Of a stretch of DNA of 64,000 nt, positions 54,419-64,000 are shown one piece after another. A model generated the notes under the pieces. It ran no database searches. It saw only the letters and a program-made list of their open reading frames with translations, and was not told the origin of the DNA. The translations under genes were made by a program, and so were the position numbers. Every line of letters starts with the position of its first letter. The stretch's first letter is position 1. The DNA is from Anolis sagrei (lineage: Eukaryota; Chordata; Lepidosauria; Squamata; Anolidae): the NCBI RefSeq assembly GCF_037176765.1, contig NC_090024.1, forward strand, positions 55,410,361 to 55,474,360, read 5' to 3'.

Positions 54419-55160
54419 CAGTGGTTCTCAACCTTTCTAATGCCGTGACCCCTTAATATCGTTCCTCATGTTGTGGTGACCGCCAACAATAACATTACTT
54501 GTGTTGCTACTTCATATCTCTAATTTTGCTACTGTCGTGAATCTTAATGTAAATATCTGATATGCTGGATGTATTTTCACTGGACCAATTTTGGCACAAA
54601 TGTCCGATATGCCCAAATTTGAATACTGGTAGGGTTGGCGGGGCGGGGCGGGGTTGATTTTGTCATTTGGGAGTTGTATTTGCTGGGATTTATGGTTCAC
54701 CTACAATCAAAAAGCATTCTGAGCTCTACCAATGATGGAATTGAACTGATCTAGGCACACAAAGCTCCCATTACCAACAGAAAATATTGGGAGTATCTGG
54801 TGGGCATGGATCTTGAGTTTTGGAGTTGTAGTTCATCTACATCCAGAGAGCACAGCAGACTCAAACAATGATGGATCTGGACCAAATTTGGCACAAATAT
54901 TCAATATGCCCAAATGTGAACACTGGTGGAATTTGGGGAAAATACATTTGACATTTGGGAGTCGTAGTTGCTGGGATGTATAGTTCACCTACAATCAAAT
55001 AACATTCTGAACCCCACCAACAATAGAATTGAACCAAACTTCCCACACAGAATCCCCATGATTAACAGAAAATACTGTGTTTTCTGATGATCTTTGGTGA
55101 CCCCTCTGACACCCCATTGTGACCCCCCAAGGGTCCCGACCTCCAGGTTGAGAAATGCTG
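54419..55160 (+). mobile_element. hAT (Buster/SPIN-like) transposon, copy C, perfect 8-bp TSD
   Basis: Starts CAGTGGTTCTCAACC and ends GGTTGAGAAATGCTG, bracketed by identical CCTTAGGC 8-mers (54411-54418 and 55161-55168). 742 bp, collinear with copy A at 9878-10615. It lies 273 bases downstream of the TTR poly(A) signal. Confidence 0.88.
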
Positions 55161-55432
55161 CCTTAGGCCTATCCTTTCCCACCTTTTATCTAATGGCTAT
55201 GCTTTTCTGTAAGATTGTAATACATCCAGTAAAAGATCAAGGAAAATCCTAAAAGGATAGAATGGATAAAAAAGCTGTCATTAACAGCTCAATGCTGAAT
55301 ATGAAATCAGTCTTAGAAAAACAGTATAAAAATGCAAAGTAGCTCAAGTTTCTCATCTTTCTTAAAACAAAATGGCTTTAGGTGGAAAGTGTACACACAG
55401 AAATGATTTTGAAAGTGTTTACAGAAGGAATA

Positions 55433-55438
55433 TTTATT
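55433..55438 (-). terminator. TTR: Poly(A) signal of TTR
   Basis: AATAAA on the minus strand, 143 bases past the TTR stop codon; the spacing is similar to the short 3' UTR of TTR in other vertebrates. Confidence 0.75.
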
Positions 55439-55580
55439 GATGTATCTCAAAAGTGTTTTAGCCAGGAAGTCAGTGCTATACTACTGTAGCAAAAAGCCAT
55501 TGATTATATGAATTAACTGCTGCCTTTAAAAATAATCCTACAAAACATCTGAGATAACTTTGTAAGAATAATCTAAGATC

Positions 55581-55688
55581 TCATTCCTTTGGGTCACTGA
55601 CAACAGCTGTGGTTGAATAAGAAAAGGGACTAAGAAGAGCAGCAATGGTGTAATGACGATGACCAGAATCGTTAGCCATAAAAACCAC
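55581..55688 (-). CDS. TTR: TTR exon 4 and stop
   Basis: 35 codons plus TGA; acceptor ccttttacag. Encodes [20 protein letters not shown] to VVSDPKE. Confidence 0.96.
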   Translation of the reverse strand: MVFMANDSGHRHYTIAALLSPFSYSTTAVVSDPKE

Positions 55689-58600
55689 CTGTAAAAGGAG
55701 AAAAACAACCATAAGTTGGGATCACAGTGCTATTTATATTATAAAGACAACAAAATGTCAGCAGTGTTCTTTGCAATTCAAACTGACGATTTCTTAATCA
55801 GCTATCTCAGTTTACTAAATGACCAAGTCTTTGTCTATGGAGTTCTGCTGTTCTTAGACTAGGACCTCCATGTACATTTGTCCACAAGTGAACATAAGAT
55901 TGAAAAATTAAGATAACCAGCCAATTGATGGTTTACTAAATGATGAAAATAGAAACAAGACTTCTCAACCACTTGGATGTTTATGTGACATTGTAGGAAT
56001 TCAGTGACAGATATGCCTCATAATCCATAAAACAAAATCTGATTGAAGGGATCAAACACTGAAAATATGGCCTGCCCCTGCAGCCTCTACATAATTAAAG
56101 CTTAATTGTGTATTCCACTCTCTCATCCCTTTTTGCATAGTTGATGACGGTTATTAGTGTTGCATTATCGTATTTTCTTTTTGAAGAATTATAAGGAACA
56201 AACGTTTAAGTTTAAGTACTAATATTGCATTACATATAAAAAGCTACTGCCAAATACTTACATCAGCATATTCATGAAATGGAGAAACACCAAGTGCCTT
56301 CCAGTATGTGCTGGTGTCAAATTCCACCTTGTACAGCCCTTCTACAAATAGATCATCTGTTGTAAGTTCATGGATTTCCCCCAGTTCATTGGTTTTCCTA
56401 TAACATGAAAGTATTAAAAGAATAAGGACACATCTTAACTGAGCATAAGTGACAGATGGTAGAAAAATGTACTGATTCAACATTGTGGTTAAGATCCAAA
56501 GTTAATCATGTTTAGAGTACCATATATTCATTACTTTTCTGGAATTCATCATGATTAAGTTGAATTGATTTCAGTGGGTCTGTGCTAAGCATCCTTGTGT
56601 CAATAGTCATTCAAACTAGCACTTAACTCCTGGCTGCTGCAAAATATATGGGAAACGGCAGGCTTACTTCTAAATCCATTGCTAGTCCAACTGGCATTGA
56701 CCCATTAAAACCATGGCATTTGCATGTTGACTTTCCAAGGTGAGAAATGCCTCTTCAGTTTTCTCCACACTTAAAGCATTTTGACACCACTTAAACTGTG
56801 ATGGCTCCATCTAGTTTGCAGTATTTAGACTTTCTGGCAGGAGTGAATTCAACTGACTCACAAAACTACAAGTTCCAGGATTTCATGGGAATACAGGCAC
56901 AGCAGTTAAAATGGATAGTGTCTGGGATATGACATATGGAGATAATCCCAGAAGAAAGGGTTCAGTGCTTTTCTACTTATTACATGGTATCTCACAGAAT
57001 GTCATGTTGTCCCATATATGTATGTACCAAGTTTGAAATCTTCAATTACTTCACAATATGGCAGCCAGATTGGTTACTGGTACATCTAGAAGTGACCATA
57101 TTATACTGATAGTAAAATCACTCCACTGGCTGCCAATTAGTTTCTGGGCAAAGTATTTGTGGTTTTTACCTTTAGATTCTCACATGGTTTGGGCACAGGT
57201 TACTCCCGGTGGCACAATGGGTTAAACCATTGCATCGGCAGGACGGAAAGACCAATAGGTTGCAGGTTCGAATCCAGGGAGAGAGCAGATGAGCTCCCTC
57301 TATCCTTCCAGCTCCCCATTGCAGGGACATGAGAGAAGCCTCCCAGAAGGATGATAAAACATCAAAACATATGGGCATTCTCTGGGCAACGTCCTTTCAG
57401 ACAGCCAATTCTCTCACACCAGAAGCAACTTACAGTCTCTCAAGTGACTCCTGACATGAACCCCCCCCCCCCCAAACAAACAAACCTATAGGATTGGCTT
57501 CTCCCATATAATGTACCCTCTATAAAGTGGTTGTCAACCTGTGGGTCCCCAGATATTTTGGCCTTCAACTTCCAGAAACCCTAACAGCTGGTAAACTGCC
57601 TGGGATTTCTGGGAGTTATAGGTCAAAACACCTGGGGATCCATAGGTTGAGAACCACTGCTCTTTAGTTTGGTTCTCTGGGAGACTTCTACTTAAGTCTG
57701 CCAAAACTTCAGCTGCCCCTAGGTTGTGGAATGGCTTGGAGGTCTCTAACTACAAGGCAGTAATTGTTATTCCTTCAATATGAATTCTGTGTTCTAACCC
57801 TCTTCCAAAAAAGCTTATCACTGAAAAAAATTGAGGCATTTCATATTTAAAGCTGCTTTGAGAGTTCCAGTATTAAGCTGTTCTATAAGCCATTAGTATT
57901 CAGAACATTTTTTTTGCAGTTTCTTCTTTCTCATTTCGCTTTGTAGCTCTTAGTATCATTACTACAGCCACCAAATGACAACCATCATCATTCTCATGCC
58001 CAGTGATTGCCACAATGGCCAAAACAAAACAAAACAAAACAAAACAAAACAAAAAAAACAGAGGCAAGGTAAGAGGGGTATACTAGTGCCTCCACATTAC
58101 TTCCAGCACTACTGAGATGTGCAGACACATCTAGCCACCAGACAAGCTCAAGACAATGCATCGTGGACACTGGCCAGCCCATGAGCCAACTCAGCTGCTG
58201 GTTAAGTAGACCAAGATGATGGTCTGATTGTTTTGTTACTCTGGCTGTTGTCAATTCAGGTGCCAAACAATGGCCATCAAGTGATGATAATTGACAGGGC
58301 TCAGTAAATGCCACCCCTTGCCCTCAGACTGCCTGCTCCAGGGAAGGCAGCATCTTGGTGTGAACAGCGGCTTCTCAAATAGGAAGTATAATAACTGTTT
58401 GCACAGGCTCCAAACATAGGCGAGCTCTGGATCATCAAGGACTTTTCTTCCATGCTAAAGTCAATGGATCTCATATGTTGTGTGGATGCCACAGAGTCCA
58501 TTCATCCTCAGACCAACTGATATTCAGTTGGTGTACCTTGCTACCAGACATGTTGCTCAGACATTGGTCTATCATAGAATCATAGAGTTGGAAGAGACCT

Positions 58601-60680
58601 CATGGGCCATCCTGTCCTACCCCCTGCCAAGAAGCAGGACAATCACGTTCAAATGATACATCATATAGTCATGATAACCCAATAGAGGAGAAGCTTCTCT
58701 ATCATGCTAAACTGCAATAATGAGCCTTGGAGATAAAAGTGTGTGGATGATAGCTCTGCATGGAGAATTTGTACAATTTCAATTTACAAGGCCACCTTGC
58801 TTTACATGATACACTGCTTGATGTACAACATACCCAGTAGCAAACTCCTTCCAGGTTCCATCTTCAGCCCTTTTGGACACTTTTGCTACCAAGTTGGTAG
58901 CTGGGCTTCCGCGAACTGCATCAAGCACTTTCACCATAAGAGGGCACTTGGAGTCAATGGAGCCATGCGTTACCTTAATGAGACAGAAGAAAATAACTAT
59001 CAGTACCTGTGGTCCATGACCTCTTTATTGATGGCCCAACACACTTCCTATTGTTTGACCAAGAGGTAAGTGGAAGTGACCTTAATATAAGAGACAATGT
59101 GTAGCCCAGACAAATGACCTGTTAATAGAAGATATTTAAAAAGAAGCATGAAAATAATAAAATTTGAGCTTTACTTTTTAACAAAGAATTTCTTGAGTAG
59201 AAAAAGACCATTAATACCCTCCATTTTATACTATTTTGAAGGCTGTCCAGAAACTGGGCTTGAATTATGTACAATCAGCACAATCAGTCTTGTAAGTATG
59301 GAAACATTATTGAGCCTGGTCTCAGAAATGTTTAATTATCTAGTTAAAGATGCATATTGTAGACATCCAAACATCACAATTCCTGTAAATATAAGTGAAA
59401 ATTTCCACTGTAAAAGGATAAATGAAATCATTTACTACTGTCATTGGCTGTACTGACCTATATTGGCAATCTGCAATGATGCTATTAATTGAAATACTTT
59501 CAAATACAGTTTCTTTAAAATAATTAAAATGATAAGAGTATGGATTAGTGTGTGAGCTGCTGAACCACTGAGCTGCTGAACTTGCTGACTGAAAGGTTGG
59601 TGGTTTGAATCCAGGGAGTGGTGTGAGCTCCTGCTGTTGGGCCCAGCTTCTGCCAACCTAGTAGTTTGAAAGCATGCAAATGTGAGTAGATCAATAGGTA
59701 CTGATCCTGCAGGAAGATAAAAGCACTCCATGCAGTCATGCTGGCCACACAACTTTGGAGGTGTCTACAGACAATGCTGGCTCTTCAGCTTAGAAATGGA
59801 GATGAGCAGCACCCCCGGAGTTGGCTATGACTATACTTAATATCAGGGGAAACCTTTACTATACATATACACACACATACACACACACATATTTAGTTGC
59901 TCAAACAGCTGGAACTCTATAAGATGTATTCATCTGTGTATGAGAGTATGTATGCCTAATGTTCATATATGACACACTGGCATTTAGTTATAATCTTTTC
60001 AAAATGAAAAAAAAATATTAAGCATTCTGTCCAATTTTCTAACTGTAAATTAAGCACTGAAAGATGACACATTTTTTTGTAGAAAGTCATTAAATTAACA
60101 GATCATCAATTTACTATGTAGCTGTCACCTCATGAATTTGCCAATAATGTATATACCAGATAACCGGTCTTACACCGTGTTTCCAAATTTATCTGCTCAT
60201 TCTTTCATCACAATAGATTACAAGATGTGACTTATTGGAGTCCTATTGATTAATTCCAAGTAGAATCCTGATGAAGCAGCTATTGAATGCTGAGACAACA
60301 AGAATAGAGATTAATCCTATTGATTCAGTGTGTCTATTCTAGTTAAGAGTAGCAATAGGTTTAAGGCCATTTTGTTTCCCAAGGCATATTTGTGTTCAAA
60401 TTAAACCTCACTCCAACAAATGCATGACCCATACCTTGGTGAATAGGACAGCCATTCAAAGAGTTGTGAGTTCATCATTGATCAGCATATCTGACTGAAG
60501 TTCAGATTTGATAATGAACTTGTGGGAAATCATTTTCTACCTCTTCCCTTCAATTTACCAGTGTACAACAACAACTACTACTACTACTACGACTACTATA
60601 CTTACCAGTGGTGCGGCTTTGGTGAGATACACTGTTGCAGCTAAGCAAATGAGAAGCAGAGAGAAAGTAGAGGCAGCCAT
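55581..60680 (-). CDS. TTR: Transthyretin, four coding exons
   Basis: CDS complement of 60606-60680, 58834-58973, 56262-56397 and 55581-55688 totals 459 nt: a 152-residue precursor with a ~22-residue signal peptide and a ~130-residue mature chain starting near [14 protein letters not shown]. Secreted homotetramer, made in liver and choroid plexus; it carries thyroid hormone and binds the retinol-binding protein. Conserved landmarks: [17 protein letters not shown] with the pocket Lys, [36 protein letters not shown] and the C-terminal [20 protein letters not shown] with the pocket Ser. The mature N-terminus is three residues longer and more hydrophobic than in placental mammals, the known bird/reptile form. 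All introns are GT-AG and no defect was seen. It faces B4GALT6 tail to tail. Confidence 0.97.
56262..56397 (-). CDS. TTR: TTR exon 3
   Basis: 136 nt, the same length as in human; acceptor atgttatag, donor CTGAT|gtaagt. Encodes [20 protein letters not shown] to HEYAD. Confidence 0.96.
57202..57486 (+). mobile_element. tRNA-derived SINE in TTR intron 2
   Basis: The tRNA-like head has an A-box-like 'ggcacaatgggttaaacc' and a B box 'ggttcgaatcc' (57267-57277). It is followed by a body (gagagagcagatgagctccc... gcaacttacagtctctcaagtgactcctgac) and an A/C-rich tail. The family differs from the Sauria-type copies at 49480 and 59550. It is a SINE, not a tRNA gene. Confidence 0.8.
57536..57659. mobile_element. 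Short hAT-like MITE (AGTGGTTGTCAACC ends)
   Basis: The 5' AGTGGTTGTCAACCTGTGGG pairs with the 3' complement of CATAGGTTGAGAACCACTG. The flanking 8-mers CTCTATAA and CTCTTTAG match at 6 of 8. Almost fully palindromic. Confidence 0.72.
58021..58058. repeat. (AAAAC)n microsatellite
   Basis: About seven AAAAC units in TTR intron 2, next to sequence (58060-58560) that I cannot classify. Confidence 0.9.
58571..58655 (-). mobile_element. CR1 3' end (minus), short
   Basis: 'atcatagaatcatagagttggaagagacctcatgggccatcc' is the standard reversed CR1 terminus. In TTR intron 2 near exon 2, same strand as TTR. Confidence 0.85.
58834..58973 (-). CDS. TTR: TTR exon 2
   Basis: 140 nt, acceptor ctgtctcattaag, donor ACTGG|gtatgt. 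Encodes [20 protein letters not shown] to [11 protein letters not shown]. It is 9 nt longer at its 5' side than the human exon (131 nt). Confidence 0.95.
59550..59861 (+). mobile_element. Sauria-type SINE in TTR intron 1
   Basis: The tRNA-like head with B box 'ggtttgaatcc' at 59601-59611 is followed by the family body 'ccagcttctgccaacctagtagtttgaaagcatgcaaatgtg... tagatcaataggtactgatcc... catgcagtcatgctggcc'. The 3' end 'cttaatatcaggggaaaccttta' resembles the BovB 3' end, which it is thought to use for mobilisation. Antisense to TTR. Confidence 0.88.
59862..60565. other. TTR intron 1, 5' half
   Basis: A short (CA)n at 59869-59890; otherwise single-copy-looking, nothing recognised. Confidence 0.5.
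60566..60600. repeat. (ACT)n/(CAA)n microsatellite abutting the TTR exon 1 donor
   Basis: 'caacaacaactactactactactacgactac' ends at the first bases of TTR intron 1; the gtaag donor is at 60605-60601. Confidence 0.85.
60606..60680 (-). CDS. TTR: TTR exon 1 coding part (signal peptide)
   Basis: 25 codons beginning [10 protein letters not shown] and ending KAAPL; donor CACTG|gtaag. The start context ACACAATGG is strong. Confidence 0.95.
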
Positions 60681-60734
60681 TGTGTAAGTAGTTAGTAAGC
60701 CTCTGCCAGCAGCAAGAAGCCAGTGGGGATTGGG

Positions 60735-60742
60735 TTTTTATA
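60735..60742 (-). promoter_or_regulatory. TTR: TATA box of TTR
   Basis: TATAAAAA on the minus strand, 55-62 bases upstream of the ATG. This places the transcription start near 60710 and gives a short leader of about 30 bases, as in other TTR genes. Confidence 0.82.
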
Positions 60743-60797
60743 CTCCATCCTCCTACAAAACAGGCTACTTATCAGGTGCCCATATGACTCTAAATCT

Positions 60798-60825
60798 GCT
60801 GATTCTGATTATTTACTTAGTAAGC
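60798..60825 (-). promoter_or_regulatory. TTR: FOXA (HNF3)-like site of the TTR promoter
   Basis: The minus strand carries ACTAAGTAAATAATCAGAAT at roughly -90 to -115 from the inferred start. From memory this nearly matches the strong HNF3 site of the mouse TTR promoter (ACTAAGTCAATAATCAGAAT) in sequence and position. It contains the forkhead core GTAAATA. It predicts liver expression driven by FOXA factors. Confidence 0.72.
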
Positions 60826-61257
60826 AGTCCAGCTGTGCAGTTCTTCCATCCATTGGCCTCTTGCAGAAATCAATGGGATTATAGTATGTGGAATGAAAGA
60901 CCGTGCAGGCGGTGAGAGCAAGAGAATCAGTAACCCATATAAACATGAACCTTGTCTGTTAGTATTAGGTTGTTAGGACATCATAAGTGGGACAAAATGA
61001 TAAGCAAAGTGTGTTTGCTTAGAGTTTACTACTCATAGAGCACCCCAAATATGATGGCTTTATATATATGCTGTGGTATGCTGTGGGCATCCTGTTCTTG
61101 CTTTGTGGGAACTTTTAAGGGTCAAACTAGATGACACATTTTGAGAAAAGTTGCTCCCCCATCAGTTCAAAGGCATCTGTTTGTCATAACATCTTTTACT
61201 TTACCTATACAGTTTACATTCCTCTTCCCCTTCAATTGTACCATTGCACTTTGGAGT

Positions 61258-62060
61258 CATAGAATCATTGAGTTAGGAGAGACGTTGTGGACCATCCAGT
61301 CCAACCCCCTGCCAAGAAGCAGGAAAATCACATTCAAAGCACCCCCAACAGATAACAATCCAGCCTCTGTTTAAAAGCCTCCAAAGAAGGAGCCTCCACC
61401 ACACTCTGGGGCAGAGAGTTCCATTGCTGAACAGCTCTCAGAGTCAGAAAGTTCTTTCTAACGTTCAGGTGGAATCTCCTTTCCTGTAGTTTGAAGCTAT
61501 TGTTCTGCATTCTAGTCTCCAGAGCAGCAGAAAAGTAGTTTGCTCCCTCCTCTTTATGACTTCTCACATATTTGTACATGGCTATCATGCATGCCTCCTT
61601 CAGCCTTCTCTTCTGCAGGGTAAACATGCCCAGTTATTTAAGCTGTTCCTCATAGGGCTTGTTCTCCAGACCCTTGATCATTTTAGTTGCCCTCTTTTGG
61701 ACATATCCCAGCTTGTCAGCATCTCCCTTAAACTGTGGTGCCCAGAGTTGGTCACAGTATTACAGGTGTGGTCTGACCAAGGCAGAATAGAGACGTAGCA
61801 TGACTTCCTTGGATCCAGACACTTAGACCCCTATTTATGCAGCTTTTTAAGCTGCCTCATGACATTGTTGGTTCATGTTTAACTTGTTCTTTTCCATGCA
61901 CACTGCTGTCAAGCCAGGCATTCCCCATTCTGTATCTTTGCATTTCATTTTTCTGCCTAAGTGGAGTATCTTGCATTTGTCACTGTTGAACTTCATTTTG
62001 TGAGTTTTTGGCCCATCTCTCTAATCTGTTCAAATCGTCTTGAATTCTGTTCCTTCTTTT
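61258..62060 (-). mobile_element. CR1 LINE 3' part (minus), ~0.8 kb
   Basis: The minus-strand frame (61627-61334) reads MFTLQKRRLKEACMIAMYKY, then FKLQERRFHLNVRKNFLTLR, AVQQWNSLPQSVVEAPSLEA, the CR1 RT C-terminus. Upstream coding continues with worn sequence to about 62060, and the 3' terminus (tagaatcattgagttaggagagacgttg reversed) is at 61258. Moderately old. Confidence 0.85.
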
Positions 62061-62064
62061 TCAT

Positions 62065-62260
62065 TCAGAACATGTCGTGGGTACCAAAATCCATGGATGT
62101 TCAAGCCCTATTATATACAATGTATAGTTAAATGATGCCCCTTATATAAAATGGCAAAAATCAAGGTTTCCTTTATGCTAATACTTCAAAGCCATGGATG
62201 GTTGAATCCAGGATACCAAATCTGAGGATAACAATGACTGATTGTATATTATAAAGTCCC
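62065..62260. mobile_element. Worn mariner/Tigger-like DNA transposon remnant
   Basis: 'gtgggtaccaaaatccatggatgttcaag', 'catggatggttgaatcc' and 'gaggataacaatgactg' are words I associate with Tigger-type elements in vertebrates. The ends are not clear. Confidence 0.4.
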
Positions 62261-62589
62261 CTTCACCTGCCATTTCAGAACCATGGTTTATGAAAACATG
62301 GATTAATCCACAAATATTCAAACGCCTAGTGGATTATCTGAATTCCAAAGGATATGAAGTCCACCTGCTGCTAGTTAGTATGCTATTTTCTAATAACAAG
62401 ACCTCCTTGAGAGTCAGTATTGTTTTTGCATTTTTTTTAAAAATCTCCTCTTTACCTCAAAGTTGTTTTCTTGTTGCCATGCATTTTCCTCATACAGCGT
62501 CAAAAGCAAAAGGTGTAATTCTATTCCCTATTTTCTTGTAAATTGTTTCCTGCCCTGATATTTGCTTGAATAATTTCTGCATGCATTAC

Positions 62590-63056
62590 TGTAGGGCTCC
62601 AACAAAATACATAGACTACTGAAACTATAGAATTAATGCACTTTGGACAACACTATAATTGCCATGGCTCAATGTTATGTGATCATGGAAGTTATAGTTT
62701 TACAAGATCTTAAGCTTTATCTGTCAAAGAGTGCTGGTGCTGAATCAAATACAAACTTCAGGAAAGGAGATTCCACCGGAACATTAGGAAAAACTTTCTA
62801 AGTATGAGAACTGTTCAGCAGTGGAACTCTCTGCCCTGGACTGTGGTGGATGCTTCTTCTGTGGAGGCTTTTAAACAGAGGCTGGATGGCCATCTGTCGG
62901 GGGTGCTTTGAATGCAATTTTCCTGCTTCTTGGCAGGAGATTGGACTGGATGGCCCAAGAGGTCTCTTCCAACTCTGGTTCTACTAGATTCCTTAGCACT
63001 GATCAATGACAGTTAAAATGGTATCAAACTGCACTAATTCTACAGTCTAGATACAC
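62590..63056. mobile_element. MITE split by a CR1 3' end
   Basis: The left half (62590-62756: 'ctatagaattaatgcactttgg... attgccatggctcaatgttatg... gagtgctggtgctgaatcaaatac') and the right half (62993-63056: 'tgatcaatgacagttaaaatggtatcaaactgcactaattctacag') are together collinear with the MITE at 30455-30655. The CR1 lies between. Confidence 0.62.
62757..62992 (+). mobile_element. CR1 3' end (plus), inserted in a MITE
   Basis: 'ttcaggaaaggagattccaccggaacattagg... cagtggaactctctgcc... gaggctggatggccatctgtcggggg... gaggtctcttccaactctggttctactagattc' is the plus-strand CR1 C-terminus and 3' UTR. Confidence 0.88.
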
Positions 63057-63060
63057 TCTG

Positions 63061-63302
63061 GGGCACATCTACACTGACCACTTAAGTCAGTTTCAAACCG
63101 GTATTGAAGAAAGGGATTTTGCTATACAGATGGGAAATCTTGTAACCAATTTGAGGCTGAGATGGTCATTACACAAACCACAAGGTGCTGGTGATGAGAA
63201 TTTGGGGCTTACTTTCACTCGCTTTAGTGGGAGTTTGTTGTCTAATTACCTCAGTTTGAAACTAGCTTCAAACTGCATTTAATGGTCAGTGTAGATGCAG
63301 CC
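63061..63302. mobile_element. TIR element with GCATCTACACTGACCA-type ends
   Basis: The left 'ggcacatctacactgaccacttaa' pairs with the right complement of 'ttaatggtcagtgtagatgcagcc'. Inside, 'cagtttcaaac' and 'gtttgaaactagcttcaaactg' form a second inverted pair. The target duplication is not clear. Confidence 0.65.
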
Positions 63303-63414
63303 TGGGTCTCTCATCTAAGACACCAGGACAACATTTCTAATAATATCTAATTACTAGACATAGATGCTGAAATGTGACCTGAAAGATAGTTTTCTTATGA
63401 GTCTGTTCAGAAAT

Positions 63415-63660
63415 ATATACAGGCAGTCCCCAACTTACAAACAAGATAGGCTCTATAGATTTGTTCTTAATTGACATTTGTTTGGATGTCAAAACAGGTA
63501 AAAAGATTCAGTGTAGTTCCAACCAAATATATATGTGTGTATATATGTGTGTGCATGCATGCATGTATGTATGTATGTATGTATGTGTATAAAAGCTTTG
63601 GATAACATAGGGAAAGGTTAACACCCCTGTGGTGTTTGTTTTGCTGACTGTGCCCTGTGC
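63415..63660. mobile_element. Mariner-like element remnant with (ATGT)n
   Basis: It starts 'tacaggcagtccccaacttacaaacaagataggctct', a common reptile TA-flanked element, and contains an (ATGT/ATGC)n run at 63553-63586. The right end is unclear. Confidence 0.5.
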
Positions 63661-63690
63661 AGCAGATTTTATCTCACTTTCCGTCCCTGT

Positions 63691-63997
63691 CAGGCATGTA
63701 GCGGGGGGGGGGGGGCTTTAGGGCTTCAGCCCCCCCCTTCCGAAATTCTGATGGTGGTCCCCGAGAAGGCCTTACTGGTGCATTATTTAAACTGCTATGT
63801 TTATTCATATCATGATCTAATCACTATACTCAATATAACCCATATGCATGGGGGTATTGGGGCAATGATACAAAAGGTTTGCTAGGCTAGACCCTCTTTC
63901 ACTCAGACTCAGCCCCCCCTGAACCAAACTCAGCCCCCTCCTGAACCAAACTCACCCCCCCCCCCAAAAAAAAAACAAAATACTGGCTACGGGCCTG
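63691..63997 (-). mobile_element. hAT-like MITE with poly-G/poly-C arms, second full copy
   Basis: Ends CAGGCATGTAGC...GGCTACGGGCCTG. The interior is the reverse complement of 15409-15677. The 8 bases before it are GTCCCTGT and the three bases after it, where the window stops, are GTC, consistent with a target duplication. Confidence 0.82.
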
Positions 63998-64000
63998 GTC

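Larger units (their letters stand above)
57040..57870 (+). mobile_element. Old L2-like LINE 3' fragment in TTR intron 2, carrying a SINE and a MITE
   Basis: Plus-strand worn coding 'atggcagccagattggttactgg... ctggctgccaattagtttctgggc' matches 4105-4230. It resumes after the SINE as 'ataggattggcttctcccatata' and after the MITE as 'ctgcccctaggttgtggaatggc'. Antisense to TTR. Confidence 0.6.

Noticed and set aside
57202-57280. tRNA gene (A and B box present)
   Set aside because: No tRNA cloverleaf or anticodon arm can be completed and a SINE body follows directly. The same applies to 59550-59620.

Overview
This window is vertebrate nuclear DNA, almost certainly from a squamate reptile (a lizard, possibly an iguanian; that finer placement is a guess). 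Two intron-bearing host genes can be read directly. The repeats are a lizard mixture: CR1 and L2 LINEs, RTE-BovB, Sauria-type SINEs, Penelope 3' ends, and many short hAT, mariner-like and 3-bp-TSD MITEs. I saw no bacterial gene, CRISPR array, rRNA gene or recognisable retrovirus/LTR element.

Layout. 1-3519: 5' part of a CR1 LINE on the minus strand, with an intact ORF1, an ORF2 broken once, and three ~245-bp promoter-like monomers at its head. 3520-25400: gene-free intergenic DNA with scattered old repeats. 25480-26330: a CpG-rich promoter block. 26147-48387 (+): B4GALT6 (lactosylceramide synthase), nine coding exons, 1149 nt, 382 residues, no defect seen. Intron 7 holds a near 5.8-kb sense-strand L2 LINE with an uninterrupted 1070-codon reading frame and a GC-rich 5' region. 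Intron 8 holds a shorter, older L2 with a hAT MITE inside it. 48388 to about 53260 is the probable B4GALT6 3' UTR, which contains a four-element nest (mariner-like MITE, Sauria SINE, palindromic MITE, BovB).

55433-60742 (-): the complete transthyretin gene TTR, four exons, 152-residue precursor, with TATA box, FOXA/HNF3-like promoter site and poly(A) signal. TTR and B4GALT6 converge tail to tail. This is the neighbour order known from mammals, and it supports calling the first gene B4GALT6 rather than its paralogue B4GALT5. 60750-64000: upstream flank of TTR with CR1 3' ends, MITEs and a G-rich hAT-like element cut by the window end.

The host genes are unrelated in function: B4GALT6 is a Golgi glycosphingolipid enzyme and TTR is a secreted thyroid-hormone and retinol-binding-protein carrier. 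No unmistakably new system was found. The most interesting material is the intact L2, the CR1 promoter monomers, the nested insertions with readable target-site duplications, and the conserved TTR promoter and exon border.
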